From Oceanimonas sp052119705 (GTDB lineage: Bacteria > Pseudomonadota > Gammaproteobacteria > Enterobacterales > Aeromonadaceae), in contig NZ_JBGQOP010000001.1 in the NCBI RefSeq assembly GCF_052119705.1, positions 233,881-297,880 on the forward strand: a stretch of 64,000 nucleotides of DNA, in the 5' to 3' direction. The notes under the pieces were generated by a model. It searched no databases, was not told the origin of the DNA, and saw only the letters and a list, made by a program, of their open reading frames with translations. How positions within the stretch are numbered: position 1 is the first letter of the stretch; every line of letters starts with the position of its first letter. Made by a program: the position numbers and the translations under genes. This document shows, in pieces, positions 53,531-61,316 of the stretch.

Positions 53531-55468
53531 TTAGCCCTCCTTAGCTAGGGGTAGAATAAATTTAAAGCAGCTACCTTGAGCAGAACTGCTTGCTAGCGAT
53601 AACTCGCCGTGATGAGCCTGAATAATTTGTCGCGCCACATACAAGCCTAATCCCGCCCCTTGAGCCGCTTGTGCCCCTTGCCGATAGCGATCGAAAATTT
53701 CTGTTCCCGTTAAGTTACCTATGCCGGGGCCTTGATCGCAAACAGTAATTATCACCTTTTCAGCTTGTTGACTGCAGTCTACGTGTATTGTGCCGCAGGG
53801 CGCATATTTTAGTGCATTGTCAATGACGTTAGATAGCGCAATACGTAACAGGGTGGCATCGGCGATTAAGCCATAATGTGCAGGCTCCCCACTGGCGGTA
53901 TGGTCTTGCGCGGTAAAGGTTAATTGATGCGGCTCTGAAATCTCAAACAACGGCAGCATGGAATGCAGCAGCTCAAGCAAGTTGATGGGATCTAAGTCCA
54001 GATACAGGCTATCTGCGCTCAAACGCGCATCGGCCAAACAGTTATCCGTCAGTTGGATCATGCGCTCAGTGGCTCTTTGTATCTTGTCGTAACGGGAGAG
54101 GCGACTCGGTTCCGCAGCTGTTTCCAGGTGATAAAGATTGGTGAGGCTGCCCGTGATCACCGCCAGCGGAGTGCGAAACTCGTGCGACACCATACCGATA
54201 AACTGGCGCTGATGAAAACTGGCTTCTCGTTCCGTTTGTAGTTCATGAGCCAGTTGTTTTTTCTCGAGATCTTCGAGTCTCTTTTCTCGAACCCTAAAGA
54301 TAGCCAGTGCCATTACGAACAACATATTTACTATCAGAGCGTATTGCCATACCAGATAAATTTCACTGCGAAATGGGATCCAGCCCAATACGGAGAACAG
54401 GCCAAACAGGCTAGCTAGAATACAGGTGAGGGGGCTGGCGCTGGCGATCAGTATGGGTAAATGAAAACGATTTTTCTGCCACAGATAAAACACGCCCCCA
54501 ATAAATAAAGTGGCGGCCACTAAGTAGACCAGAGTCTGAATTTTGACCGCCACCGGATAAAGGCCGAAGGGCAACAGTAGTACTAAAGATAATATCAGCA
54601 CACAACTGGCCTGCAGTATGTTGTGGAGCCAAGGCTGATTTTTTTTAAGGTTAATGGTTTCGGTGCAAAGCCAGAGCAGTAGCGCATAAGAGGTTAACGT
54701 TAGGGCGCCGGTCAGATAATGCTGCAACGGCAAGCCCCAGTCGGGTAATAACCAATTAAGGTAGCCTTGTATGCTGGCGACCAGTAGGTAGGTGGATGAA
54801 AACGCCGTGGCTGCCCACAATAACCTGCTCTTGAGCACCAGCGCTAATACCAAGGCCAACAGGCTGGAAATGGCCGCTAAGCCAAAGTAGAAGCTCCAAA
54901 AATGGGTACTGCGGGTGGCGGTATTCAAAAACTCTCGAGGTGCCCAAAAGCTAGCCTGCAGTAATACAGTACTCGTGGTTTGCACCCGTATCATCATTTC
55001 ATAGCCAGCAGTACTAGGCGGAGGCAGTACGAACACGGGGTTGCGATAATCGAGATCGGAACGACTCTGTAATAAATCTCCGGTGTGCTTGGTCTCCCAA
55101 GATTGTGTTGTGCCGAGCGGGCGATAAAACACCTTAATGTCGTCTATAAAATTGGGCCCCAGCTCTAGCCATCTTTCCTGCTGACCAAAGTCTGCCTTGG
55201 ATAGCTCAAAACCCAACCAGAAGGTTTTTCTTATATATCCGCGAGAGAAGGTACCCAGCTGATGAGCCGGTAAGCTGTGCAGTGTTTGCGCCGCCTGTTC
55301 GGGTAACAGTTCTCCGTTGTCATCTACCAGCACTTTGTAGGCGATGTCTTGCCCCAAAATAAGTGGCATTGCCAGGGCCACAGGACTGACAAACCATAAG
55401 AAAAGCAATAGTAAGTGTCTGGCGAGGCACTTACTCAGCGGCGTAATGTTCAATCGAGCGTCTTCCAT
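53531..55468 (-). CDS. 7TMR-DISM sensor histidine kinase
   Basis: This 645-residue kinase begins with a signal or anchor segment, then a periplasmic 7TMR-DISMED2-type domain (about 40-185, AQTLHSLPAHQLGTFSRGYIRKTFWLGFEL), seven membrane helices (about 185-400), a dimerisation domain with the phospho-acceptor His in GMVSHEFRTPLAV near 427 and an ATPase domain with N-box NVIDNALKYAP, GPGIGN and GAGLGLY. 7TMR-DISM sensors often bind carbohydrate-like ligands. It lies upstream of the response regulator with an eight-base gap. Confidence 0.9.
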   Translation of the reverse strand: MEDARLNITPLSKCLARHLLLLFLWFVSPVALAMPLILGQDIAYKVLVDDNGELLPEQAAQTLHSLPAHQLGTFSRGYIRKTFWLGFELSKADFGQQERWLELGPNFIDDIKVFYRPLGTTQSWETKHTGDLLQSRSDLDYRNPVFVLPPPSTAGYEMMIRVQTTSTVLLQASFWAPREFLNTATRSTHFWSFYFGLAAISSLLALVLALVLKSRLLWAATAFSSTYLLVASIQGYLNWLLPDWGLPLQHYLTGALTLTSYALLLWLCTETINLKKNQPWLHNILQASCVLILSLVLLLPFGLYPVAVKIQTLVYLVAATLFIGGVFYLWQKNRFHLPILIASASPLTCILASLFGLFSVLGWIPFRSEIYLVWQYALIVNMLFVMALAIFRVREKRLEDLEKKQLAHELQTEREASFHQRQFIGMVSHEFRTPLAVITGSLTNLYHLETAAEPSRLSRYDKIQRATERMIQLTDNCLADARLSADSLYLDLDPINLLELLHSMLPLFEISEPHQLTFTAQDHTASGEPAHYGLIADATLLRIALSNVIDNALKYAPCGTIHVDCSQQAEKVIITVCDQGPGIGNLTGTEIFDRYRQGAQAAQGAGLGLYVARQIIQAHHGELSLASSSAQGSCFKFILPLAKEG

Positions 55469-55488
55469 AACGGGGTTTATTCATTTAT

Positions 55489-56481
55489 TCAGGCATTAGC
55501 TTGCTTTAGCCACTCTAAATTCCATGCGGCAGCGTGCTTTGTTGCTGCCCCTTGTGTTGATGCTAATGGCTCTGCTTGGTCTGGGGTTGCTTGGTCTAAG
55601 GTTGCTTGGCCTAAGGTTTCAGCCAGCCTCGGCAGCAATTGCTTAAGCTGTTCATCTAGCTTCCACGGCGGATTTAAAATCATCATGCCAGAGCCATACA
55701 TGCCAAAGTCTTGGGCTTGCTCGCTTACGCTGAGCTCGGCACACAGAATGTCCTTAAAGCCGCTGTTGGCTAAGGCGGTTTTGAGTGCGCCACTGCGGTC
55801 TACGTCTTTGGCCAGTAGCGGATACCAGATGGCATAAATACCAATCGGCCAACGCTTGTGAGCTTGGGCCATGGTCTCGACTAGGGTCTGATAATCTTCT
55901 TTAAGCTCATAAGGCGGATCGATTAATACCAAGCCGCGTTTAAGCGTGGGTGGCAGTAGGCCAATTAAGCCGGTAAAACCATCTTGATGGTGAATGGTGG
56001 GGCCCTTGCTTCTCGCTGAATAGTGCTCCCTTGAGCGTCGGCCTTGGGGGACCATATTCTCACGCAACAACTCTACTTCGTTATTGTGCAGCTCCATCAG
56101 CGTCATGCTGTCTTGGGGGCGCTTAAAGTATTCCGCCACCTTGGGCGAGCCGGGGTAGAAGTCGAGTTGCTGCTCTACGCTGCCATCTGTATTCATGGCA
56201 CTATTCATGGCGCTATTCATAGCAGAGATAGCTGCAAAGTAGCCGGCCAGTTCTGGCCACTGCTCACGGGCTTGCCATAAAGGCGCGATACCGGTCAGGT
56301 ATTCCGATTTTTTTTGCGTCCACTCATGACTGAGCGCATAACCGCCGGCGCCGGCGTGGGTGTCGATATAGCTAAAGCCTTTATCCTTTACGGATAAAGC
56401 CTCTAAAATCAAAGATTGCACCGCGTGTTTAAGCACATCCGCATGATTGCCCGCATGAAAAGCATGACGATAACTGAGCAT
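55489..56481 (-). CDS. rlmJ: 23S rRNA adenine-2030 N6-methyltransferase RlmJ
   Basis: RlmJ methylates A2030 of 23S rRNA with SAM. The 330 residues keep MLSYRHAFHAGNHADVLKH at the start, the YIDTHAGAGGY SAM motif (near 39-49), and DPPYE (near 207-211), the catalytic motif of N6-adenine methyltransferases, and NPPWKL. E. coli RlmJ is 280 residues. The additional length comes from two microsatellite insertions, a 12-bp unit repeated three times at 56191-56226 and a 15-bp unit repeated three times at 55574-55618. The start lies beyond any hairpin upstream. Confidence 0.92.
   Translation of the reverse strand: MLSYRHAFHAGNHADVLKHAVQSLILEALSVKDKGFSYIDTHAGAGGYALSHEWTQKKSEYLTGIAPLWQAREQWPELAGYFAAISAMNSAMNSAMNTDGSVEQQLDFYPGSPKVAEYFKRPQDSMTLMELHNNEVELLRENMVPQGRRSREHYSARSKGPTIHHQDGFTGLIGLLPPTLKRGLVLIDPPYELKEDYQTLVETMAQAHKRWPIGIYAIWYPLLAKDVDRSGALKTALANSGFKDILCAELSVSEQAQDFGMYGSGMMILNPPWKLDEQLKQLLPRLAETLGQATLDQATPDQAEPLASTQGAATKHAAAWNLEWLKQANA
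55574..55618 (-). repeat. 15-bp minisatellite in rlmJ
   Basis: Three adjacent 15-base units of the type GCTTGGTCTAAGGTT differ by one to three bases. They encode pentapeptide repeats of QATLD/QATPD type near the C-terminus. The unit length keeps the frame. Confidence 0.8.
56191..56226 (-). repeat. 12-bp minisatellite in rlmJ
   Basis: Three units of ATTCATGGCACT, ATTCATGGCGCT and ATTCATAGCAGA encode SAMN/NSAM repeats near residue 90 of RlmJ. Confidence 0.8.
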
Positions 56482-56552
56482 AAAAAGTCCATATTTAAAT
56501 GAGATAAAGAAATGAGATAAAGAAATAAGACAAATGAAAATAAGTGAGCCGC

Positions 56553-56987
56553 TTATGCCGCTAACTTAAGTTGCCAGAGCGGCGCATCGGGTACCTTTAA
56601 GAGGCTTAAGTAGGTAAGCAAACCACTGCCGCCGTCTGTGCTGAGCGGTGTTTGGGCGAGCACTTGTATAAGCTCTTGTTGTTGCCAGCATTCCAGCTCT
56701 AATTCGTGGCGCAATAAGGCCAAGTAGTCATCGGTGCTGAGCTTAGCTTTAAGTTGACGGCGCAATGTCCGCCACTGATTAAATAGCCCGGCGCGCTGGC
56801 GCAATACCGGCAAGAAATGAGTAGGATCTAAGGTCAAGCTGCGTTCTTCCAGCATCACCAGTAGCAATAATAAATTCACGTTGGCATCATAGTCATCTTG
56901 CAGTTGCAAGCAAGCGTCAGCCACGCCGGGGCGGGCATAATGCTGCTCACTAAATTGCCAAAATTGCTCGGCGCTCGGAATATTCAT
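56553..56987 (-). CDS. TIGR02444-like conserved protein
   Basis: This 144-residue cytoplasmic protein matches the small all-helical family that follows yheS in many gammaproteobacteria. It starts with FWQFSEQHYARPGVADACLQLQDDYDANVNLLLLL (here split at about residues 10-26 and 27-44). No function is known. The ATG at 56987 is preferred to the GTG at 56990; GAGG stands seven bases upstream. It lies 38 bases past the yheS stop on the same strand. Confidence 0.8.
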   Translation of the reverse strand: MNIPSAEQFWQFSEQHYARPGVADACLQLQDDYDANVNLLLLLVMLEERSLTLDPTHFLPVLRQRAGLFNQWRTLRRQLKAKLSTDDYLALLRHELELECWQQQELIQVLAQTPLSTDGGSGLLTYLSLLKVPDAPLWQLKLAA

Positions 56988-57027
56988 CACCTTCCCTCAT
57001 TGCATCTGCGGTTGTCTATTCGGCTCG

Positions 57028-58932
57028 TTATTCGCTTTCAGCTTCTAGGGCTTCCAATTGCTCTTGTAATTCTAGCCACTGGGCTTCGGCTGCGGCTAAT
57101 TGCTGTTGCAAGGGCGCTTGGGCTTGCAGCAATTGCTGCAGCTTGGCTTTTTGCTCGCTGGCATATAGCTCAGGATCCGCCATGGCGGTTTCAATGTCGG
57201 TTAACTGCTGCTGAGCCGACTCCATCTGTTGCTCAAGCTTAGTAATGGCTTTACGCATCGGCTGGGTGAGTTGGCGCAATTCTGCTTGGCGGCGTTTTTC
57301 GGCCTTACGATTATTCGCCGAGTGCTCGCCTAGGGTGGCGTTGCTCTCGGGCTGCTCGGCTTTATCTTGAGTGACTAACCACTGGTGATAATCTTCCAAA
57401 TCACCGTCAAAGGGCTCGACTTTGCCGCCATCTACCAGATAAAACTCATCTGTGGTGGCGCGCAATAAATGCCGGTCGTGGGACACTATCACCATGGCGC
57501 CTTCGAAAAACTGCAAGGCCATGGTTAGCGCTTCACGCATATCCAAGTCTAAGTGGTTGGTGGGCTCATCCATTAGCAGTAAGTTGGGCTTTTGATAGAC
57601 GATTAACGCCAACACTAAGCGCGCTTTCTCTCCACCGGAAAAGGGGCCCACCGGCTCTTTTACCTTGTCGCCTTTAAAGTCAAAGCCGCCTAAGTAATCG
57701 CGCAGGCTTTGCTCTGTGGCTTTAGGATCTAGACGACCTAAATGAGTAAGGGCCGACTCGTTGAGATCCAAGCTTTCCAGTTGATGCTGGGCAAAGTAGC
57801 CCAAGGCAATGCCGCTATTAGCCACTAACTTACCGGATAAGGGCGTTAACTCACCGGATAACAGCTTGATTAGCGTCGACTTGCCGGCGCCATTTCGGCC
57901 TAGCAAACCAATGCGCGAACCCGGCACTAGATTGAGCTTAATGTTGGACAAAATCACCTTATCGCCGTAACCGGCAGACAGTTTCTCCATGGTGATCAGT
58001 GGGATCGGCAGACTACTGGGTGCCAGAAACTTAAAGCTAAATGGCGAGTCGGCGTGGGCCGGCAAGATGCGCTCCATGCGCTCCATGGCTTTTAAGCGGC
58101 TCTGAGCTTGCTTGGCCTTACTGGCCTTATAACGAAAACGGTCCACGTATTCTTGCATATGGGTCAGCTCACGCTGCTGCTTGGCAAACATCGATTGTTG
58201 TAAGGCCAATTGTTCGGCGCGCAAGCGCTCAAAGTCTGAGTAGTTACCGGTATATTCATTGAGCTGCTGGTTATCGATATGGATCACCCGATTCACCACC
58301 GCATCGAGAAAGTCGCGGTCGTGGGAGATCAGAATTAAGGTGCCAGGATAGCTTTTTAGCCAGCGCTCCAGCCAAATCACCGCATCTAAATCTAAGTGGT
58401 TGGTGGGTTCATCGAGCAGCAATAAATCGGAGCGACAAATTAGCGCTTGGGCCAAGTTAAGGCGCATCCGCCAACCGCCGGAAAAAGCGCTCACTGGGCG
58501 ACTTTGGGTTTCATTGGCAAAGCCTAGCCCGTGCAGTAATTCGGCGGCGCGCGCATGAATATGATAGCCACCGTGGGTGTCGAGTCGGCCGTGTAATTCG
58601 GCAATAGCGATGCCATCTCCGCGCTCTTCAGCCAAAACTAGCTCGCTGCATAAGCGGCGATATTCTTGGTCGCCGTCAATCACATAATCCAGCGCCGAGC
58701 ACTCGAGTGCCGGCGTTTCTTGAGCCACACTAGCCAGTTGCCAATCGGCAGGTAAATAAAACTGGCCATTATCTAAGCTCAACTCGCCTTTAAATAAAGA
58801 AAATAAGGTCGACTTACCACAGCCATTTTTGCCGACCAATCCCACTTTTTTGCCGGTGTGAATGGTGGCGCTGGTGTCTTTTAACAGGGGGCGTCCGCCC
58901 CTGAGCAGTTCAATTTGGCTGAGGGTTATCAT
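57028..58932 (-). CDS. yheS: ABC-F family ATPase YheS
   Basis: ABC-F proteins are ribosome-associated ATPases. The 634 residues have two ABC domains: Walker A GKNGCGKST near 35 and GRNGAGKST near 347; signatures FSGGWRMR near 149 and FSGGEKAR near 432; and two LLLDEPTNHLDL motifs. Between them lies the P-site tRNA interaction linker with a charged helix (about 245-290), and the C-terminal ~90 residues form a Gln/Ala/Glu-rich coiled coil. E. coli YheS is 637 residues. It belongs to the yheT-yheS-slyD neighbourhood, here separated from yheT by an insertion of about 13 kb. Confidence 0.95.
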   Translation of the reverse strand: MITLSQIELLRGGRPLLKDTSATIHTGKKVGLVGKNGCGKSTLFSLFKGELSLDNGQFYLPADWQLASVAQETPALECSALDYVIDGDQEYRRLCSELVLAEERGDGIAIAELHGRLDTHGGYHIHARAAELLHGLGFANETQSRPVSAFSGGWRMRLNLAQALICRSDLLLLDEPTNHLDLDAVIWLERWLKSYPGTLILISHDRDFLDAVVNRVIHIDNQQLNEYTGNYSDFERLRAEQLALQQSMFAKQQRELTHMQEYVDRFRYKASKAKQAQSRLKAMERMERILPAHADSPFSFKFLAPSSLPIPLITMEKLSAGYGDKVILSNIKLNLVPGSRIGLLGRNGAGKSTLIKLLSGELTPLSGKLVANSGIALGYFAQHQLESLDLNESALTHLGRLDPKATEQSLRDYLGGFDFKGDKVKEPVGPFSGGEKARLVLALIVYQKPNLLLMDEPTNHLDLDMREALTMALQFFEGAMVIVSHDRHLLRATTDEFYLVDGGKVEPFDGDLEDYHQWLVTQDKAEQPESNATLGEHSANNRKAEKRRQAELRQLTQPMRKAITKLEQQMESAQQQLTDIETAMADPELYASEQKAKLQQLLQAQAPLQQQLAAAEAQWLELQEQLEALEAESE

Positions 58933-59012
58933 AGAGTCTCAAACATGTGATGGTGATAAGAAAGCATTTTACCTGTTTTTACTGGGCGATTCGCAGCTTT
59001 GCTGACTCAAGG

Positions 59013-59708
59013 CTAACTCGCCAACCAAACACTGCAATTTTGCTCAAATTCGGCGACCGAGTTAAAACCATAACGCTGCACCAGTTGTGTCCAATCGGCA
59101 CTTTTACCTAACTCGCGCAATATAGTCAGCAAGGTAGTTTGGCGTTTAAAGTCTGCCGGCAACATAGTAAACCGCGACTGAAACTCAGCCTCTTGGGTCT
59201 TGGTTAAGTCAAAGTTGACCAAGTTAGCACCGATCATTTGTTGCAGTTTAGACAGTGAAGCCTTGTGTGAAGACGCGCTCAGCGGCTGCGGCGTAAGGTG
59301 TTGTAGCTCATCGTGTAATACGCGGCACAAGCGACCGTAAGCGCCTTGCCAATCTGATGGTGAGTCTAATGCGGCGCTTGGCCAGTTTGCCAATCGAGCG
59401 CTACCGGCTAATAACAGTGGGGCATCGGTTAATAAGCCCGCTTGGCGCGGTTGTACCAAGCGCGGTGAAAAGGCTAGGCGACTAATGCGGCTGTGCGCTA
59501 GCGTGTGCCAAGTGAATAAAGTGTCGGCGGGTAAAAACACCGCATCTTCTTTGCCCAGCACATAAGAATGTGGCCCCAGTTGTAGCAGACCTGCACCTTG
59601 ATGGACGATAAAGAGCACACCCTTAAGCTGGCGCTGGCGCTTGCCGGGAATTAAGTGAGCGGGCTCAAGAAGCTGGTAATGAATACTGTGTTGGGCGGCT
59701 GTGGTCAT
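59013..59708 (-). CDS. cupin-domain protein, possible AraC-like regulator
   Basis: This 231-residue protein has a beta-rich N-terminal half of cupin type (about 15-100; LFIVHQGAGLLQLGPHSYVLGKEDAVFLPADT is the sugar-binding-like fold, split in two parts here), and a helical C-terminal half that may contain a degenerate helix-turn-helix. LTILRELGKSADWTQLVQRYGFNSVAEFE near the end has the GFNSVAEF pattern of AraC-type DNA-binding domains but is shorter than usual. It is divergent from yheV with a 61-base gap. Regulator status is inferred. The start at 59708 was chosen over 59771, which would overlap yheV. Confidence 0.65.
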   Translation of the reverse strand: MTTAAQHSIHYQLLEPAHLIPGKRQRQLKGVLFIVHQGAGLLQLGPHSYVLGKEDAVFLPADTLFTWHTLAHSRISRLAFSPRLVQPRQAGLLTDAPLLLAGSARLANWPSAALDSPSDWQGAYGRLCRVLHDELQHLTPQPLSASSHKASLSKLQQMIGANLVNFDLTKTQEAEFQSRFTMLPADFKRQTTLLTILRELGKSADWTQLVQRYGFNSVAEFEQNCSVWLAS

Positions 59709-59769
59709 TGTGATCAGTTCATTTTTGGCGGAGAATTTGTGACAAGGTTGGTTGTTCAGGATAGAAAAC

Positions 59770-59970
59770 ATGGTAACCCGTCGTAAAAAACGTTTTATTG
59801 CAGGAGCTGCGTGCCCCCAATGTCATGAAATAGACACCATGATGCTGTATCTGGAGCAGGGTGTCGAGAAAGTCGAATGCGTGAGCTGCGGCCACACTCA
59901 AAGCCAGACCGCCGAGCAAGTGGCCAAGGCCGGCCAAGGTGAAGTAATTGGACTTTTTAAGCCGGATTAA
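59770..59970 (+). CDS. yheV: YheV family zinc-ribbon protein
   Basis: This 66-residue protein starts MVTRRKKRFIAGAACPQCHE and has a second pair CVSCGH at about 38-43; the CxxC...CxxC spacing indicates one zinc ribbon. The C-terminus is GLFKPD. Function is unknown. It precedes slyD as in E. coli and other relatives. An upstream in-frame codon at 59752 is less likely because family members start with this segment. Confidence 0.9.
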   Translation: MVTRRKKRFIAGAACPQCHEIDTMMLYLEQGVEKVECVSCGHTQSQTAEQVAKAGQGEVIGLFKPD

Positions 59971-59988
59971 TGAACTAAAAGTAGGAGA

Positions 59989-60102
59989 GCGTAAAGGGTG
60001 AAGTGCAAAGGGTAAAACATAATCCCTGGCTGCAGGGGTGGTGCGTTTCTGTCATCTTCGGTTTATATCGTCCTCTTTACTCTTTCCCCTTCACTCCTCA
60101 CC
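59989..60102. repeat. facing heptamer tracts between yheV and slyD
   Basis: The forward tract (59989-60018) reads CGTAAAG, GGTGAAG, TGCAAAG, GGTAAAA after yheV. The reverse tract (60072-60102) reads GGTGAGG, AGTGAAG, GGGAAAG, AGTAAAG on the minus strand. Confidence 0.65.
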
Positions 60103-60178
60103 AAAACCATGCATTGACGCATTTAAACCGTCTTGGCCATCCTGTATGCTATTACAAAATTCATTAGCAGGTTCTCTT

Positions 60179-60700
60179 ATGAACATTTCTGAAAACAGCG
60201 TAGTAACCCTCGACTTCACCGTGACTAACATTGACGGTGAAATCCTCGACACCACAGAAGACAAGCAGCCGTTAGAGTATTTGCACGGTACTGGTTATTT
60301 AGTATCGGGCTTAGAAGCCGTGCTAGAAGGCAAGGTAGTGGGTGAAGACTTCGATGTAACCTTAAGTCCAGAGCAGGCTTACGGCGAGCGCGACGACAGC
60401 TTAATTCAAACCGTACCCGGTGAGCTGTTTGATGGCATGGAAGTGGCAGAAGGCGACACCTTTGTGGCCGAGACCGACGATGGTCATCGCCCCGTCACCA
60501 TTATCGAAGTGTCTGAAGAATCTGTGGTCGTAGACGGTAATCACCCACTGGCGGGCATGACGCTGACCTTTAAAGGTGTGGTGCGTGACATACGTGTGGC
60601 CACCGAAGAGGAGCTGGAGCACGGTCACGTGCACGGCGAGCATGATCACGACCACGATGATCATGAACACTCAGGCGGCTGCTGCGGCCACCAGCACTAA
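60179..60700 (+). CDS. slyD: FKBP-type peptidyl-prolyl isomerase SlyD
   Basis: SlyD is a cytosolic proline isomerase and chaperone that also handles nickel for hydrogenases. The 173 residues begin MNISENSVVTLDFTV with the FKBP halves at 1-69 and 128-146, an inserted flap (IF) domain at about 70-127 and a C-terminal tail of about 25 residues rich in His, Asp and Cys (HGHVHGEHDHDHDDHEH) ending GGCCGHQH. The start at 60179 was placed by homology; the frame extends upstream to 60038 without a ribosome binding site. A bidirectional terminator and a heptamer tract follow. Confidence 0.95.
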   Translation: MNISENSVVTLDFTVTNIDGEILDTTEDKQPLEYLHGTGYLVSGLEAVLEGKVVGEDFDVTLSPEQAYGERDDSLIQTVPGELFDGMEVAEGDTFVAETDDGHRPVTIIEVSEESVVVDGNHPLAGMTLTFKGVVRDIRVATEEELEHGHVHGEHDHDHDDHEHSGGCCGHQH

Positions 60701-60723
60701 GAGTCATTTAGTGAGTCGTAAAT

Positions 60724-60749
60724 AAAAAAGGCGCCGAGGCGCCTTTTTT
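60724..60749. terminator. slyD terminator
   Basis: GGCGCC (60730-60735) pairs with GGCGCC (60738-60743) between A6 and T6 runs. It is symmetric. Confidence 0.9.
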
Positions 60750-60756
60750 GTTTGAT

Positions 60757-60790
60757 GTGTAAGAGAGGTGTGAAGGGTGAGGAGTTAAAC
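60757..60790 (+). repeat. post-stop heptamer tract (slyD)
   Basis: TGTAAGAGAGG, TGTGAAG, GGTGAGG, AGTTAAA follow the slyD terminator. A reverse piece is at about 60893-60907. Confidence 0.65.
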
Positions 60791-61070
60791 ACCGAATTTG
60801 TAGGGATAGGTTTATATCTCAGCTTTATTCTCGATGGTTCAGTTTTTTCTTTGTCATATCGCGTAGGCTGATAGCGTACGAAGTCGTTCTCGCCTCACAC
60901 TTTACCGCTTAAACCGTGCCGAACAAGTTGGCACACTACAAAACACAACTCCTGTTAGTTTGGGAGTTAGCTGATCCTTGTCGCAAATAAAATCTCTTTC
61001 AGATTTGATCTTTATTTTTCGTGCGTTCCGTGTTCTTCCGTGGCAAAAATATTGAGTCTTTAATGTCTAA
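60791..61070. repeat. gene-free region with repeat fragments (slyD-slyX gap)
   Basis: No gene. CCGAACAAGTTGGCACACTA (60918-60937) matches the core CCGAACAAGTTGGC found inverted in the 43603 element. TATTTTTCGTGCGTTCCGTG...TTCCGTGGCAAAAAT (about 61013-61050) is the right end of a GCCACGGAA-type element. Confidence 0.55.
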
Positions 61071-61100
61071 TGTTAGTGTCGCTCACGCCTAACAGACCAA

Positions 61101-61316
61101 TCAATAATGCGGCGGCGGTGGCTCGTCGGCTTGGCTGCCAATATTGCTGGGCTGCAGGTCTTTCAGACGTTGCGCCATCATGCTCAGCTGGGCTTGCAAG
61201 CGCGCGGTTTGAGCGCCTTGAGCGGTGATTTCTTGGTTGAGCTGCTCTATAGTGTCATCTTGAAACGCGAGTCGTGTTTCCAGTTGCTCTAAGCGTGCCA
61301 GAATATCGTTAGTCAT
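61101..61316 (-). CDS. slyX: SlyX protein
   Basis: This 71-residue protein matches SlyX: a coiled coil (about 5-53) with ARLEQLETRLAFQDDTIEQLN and a C-terminal PPPPHY. Function is unknown. Its start codon overlaps the WD40 gene by eight bases (61309-61316), so the two are probably coupled. It lies opposite slyD as in E. coli. Confidence 0.93.
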   Translation of the reverse strand: MTNDILARLEQLETRLAFQDDTIEQLNQEITAQGAQTARLQAQLSMMAQRLKDLQPSNIGSQADEPPPPHY

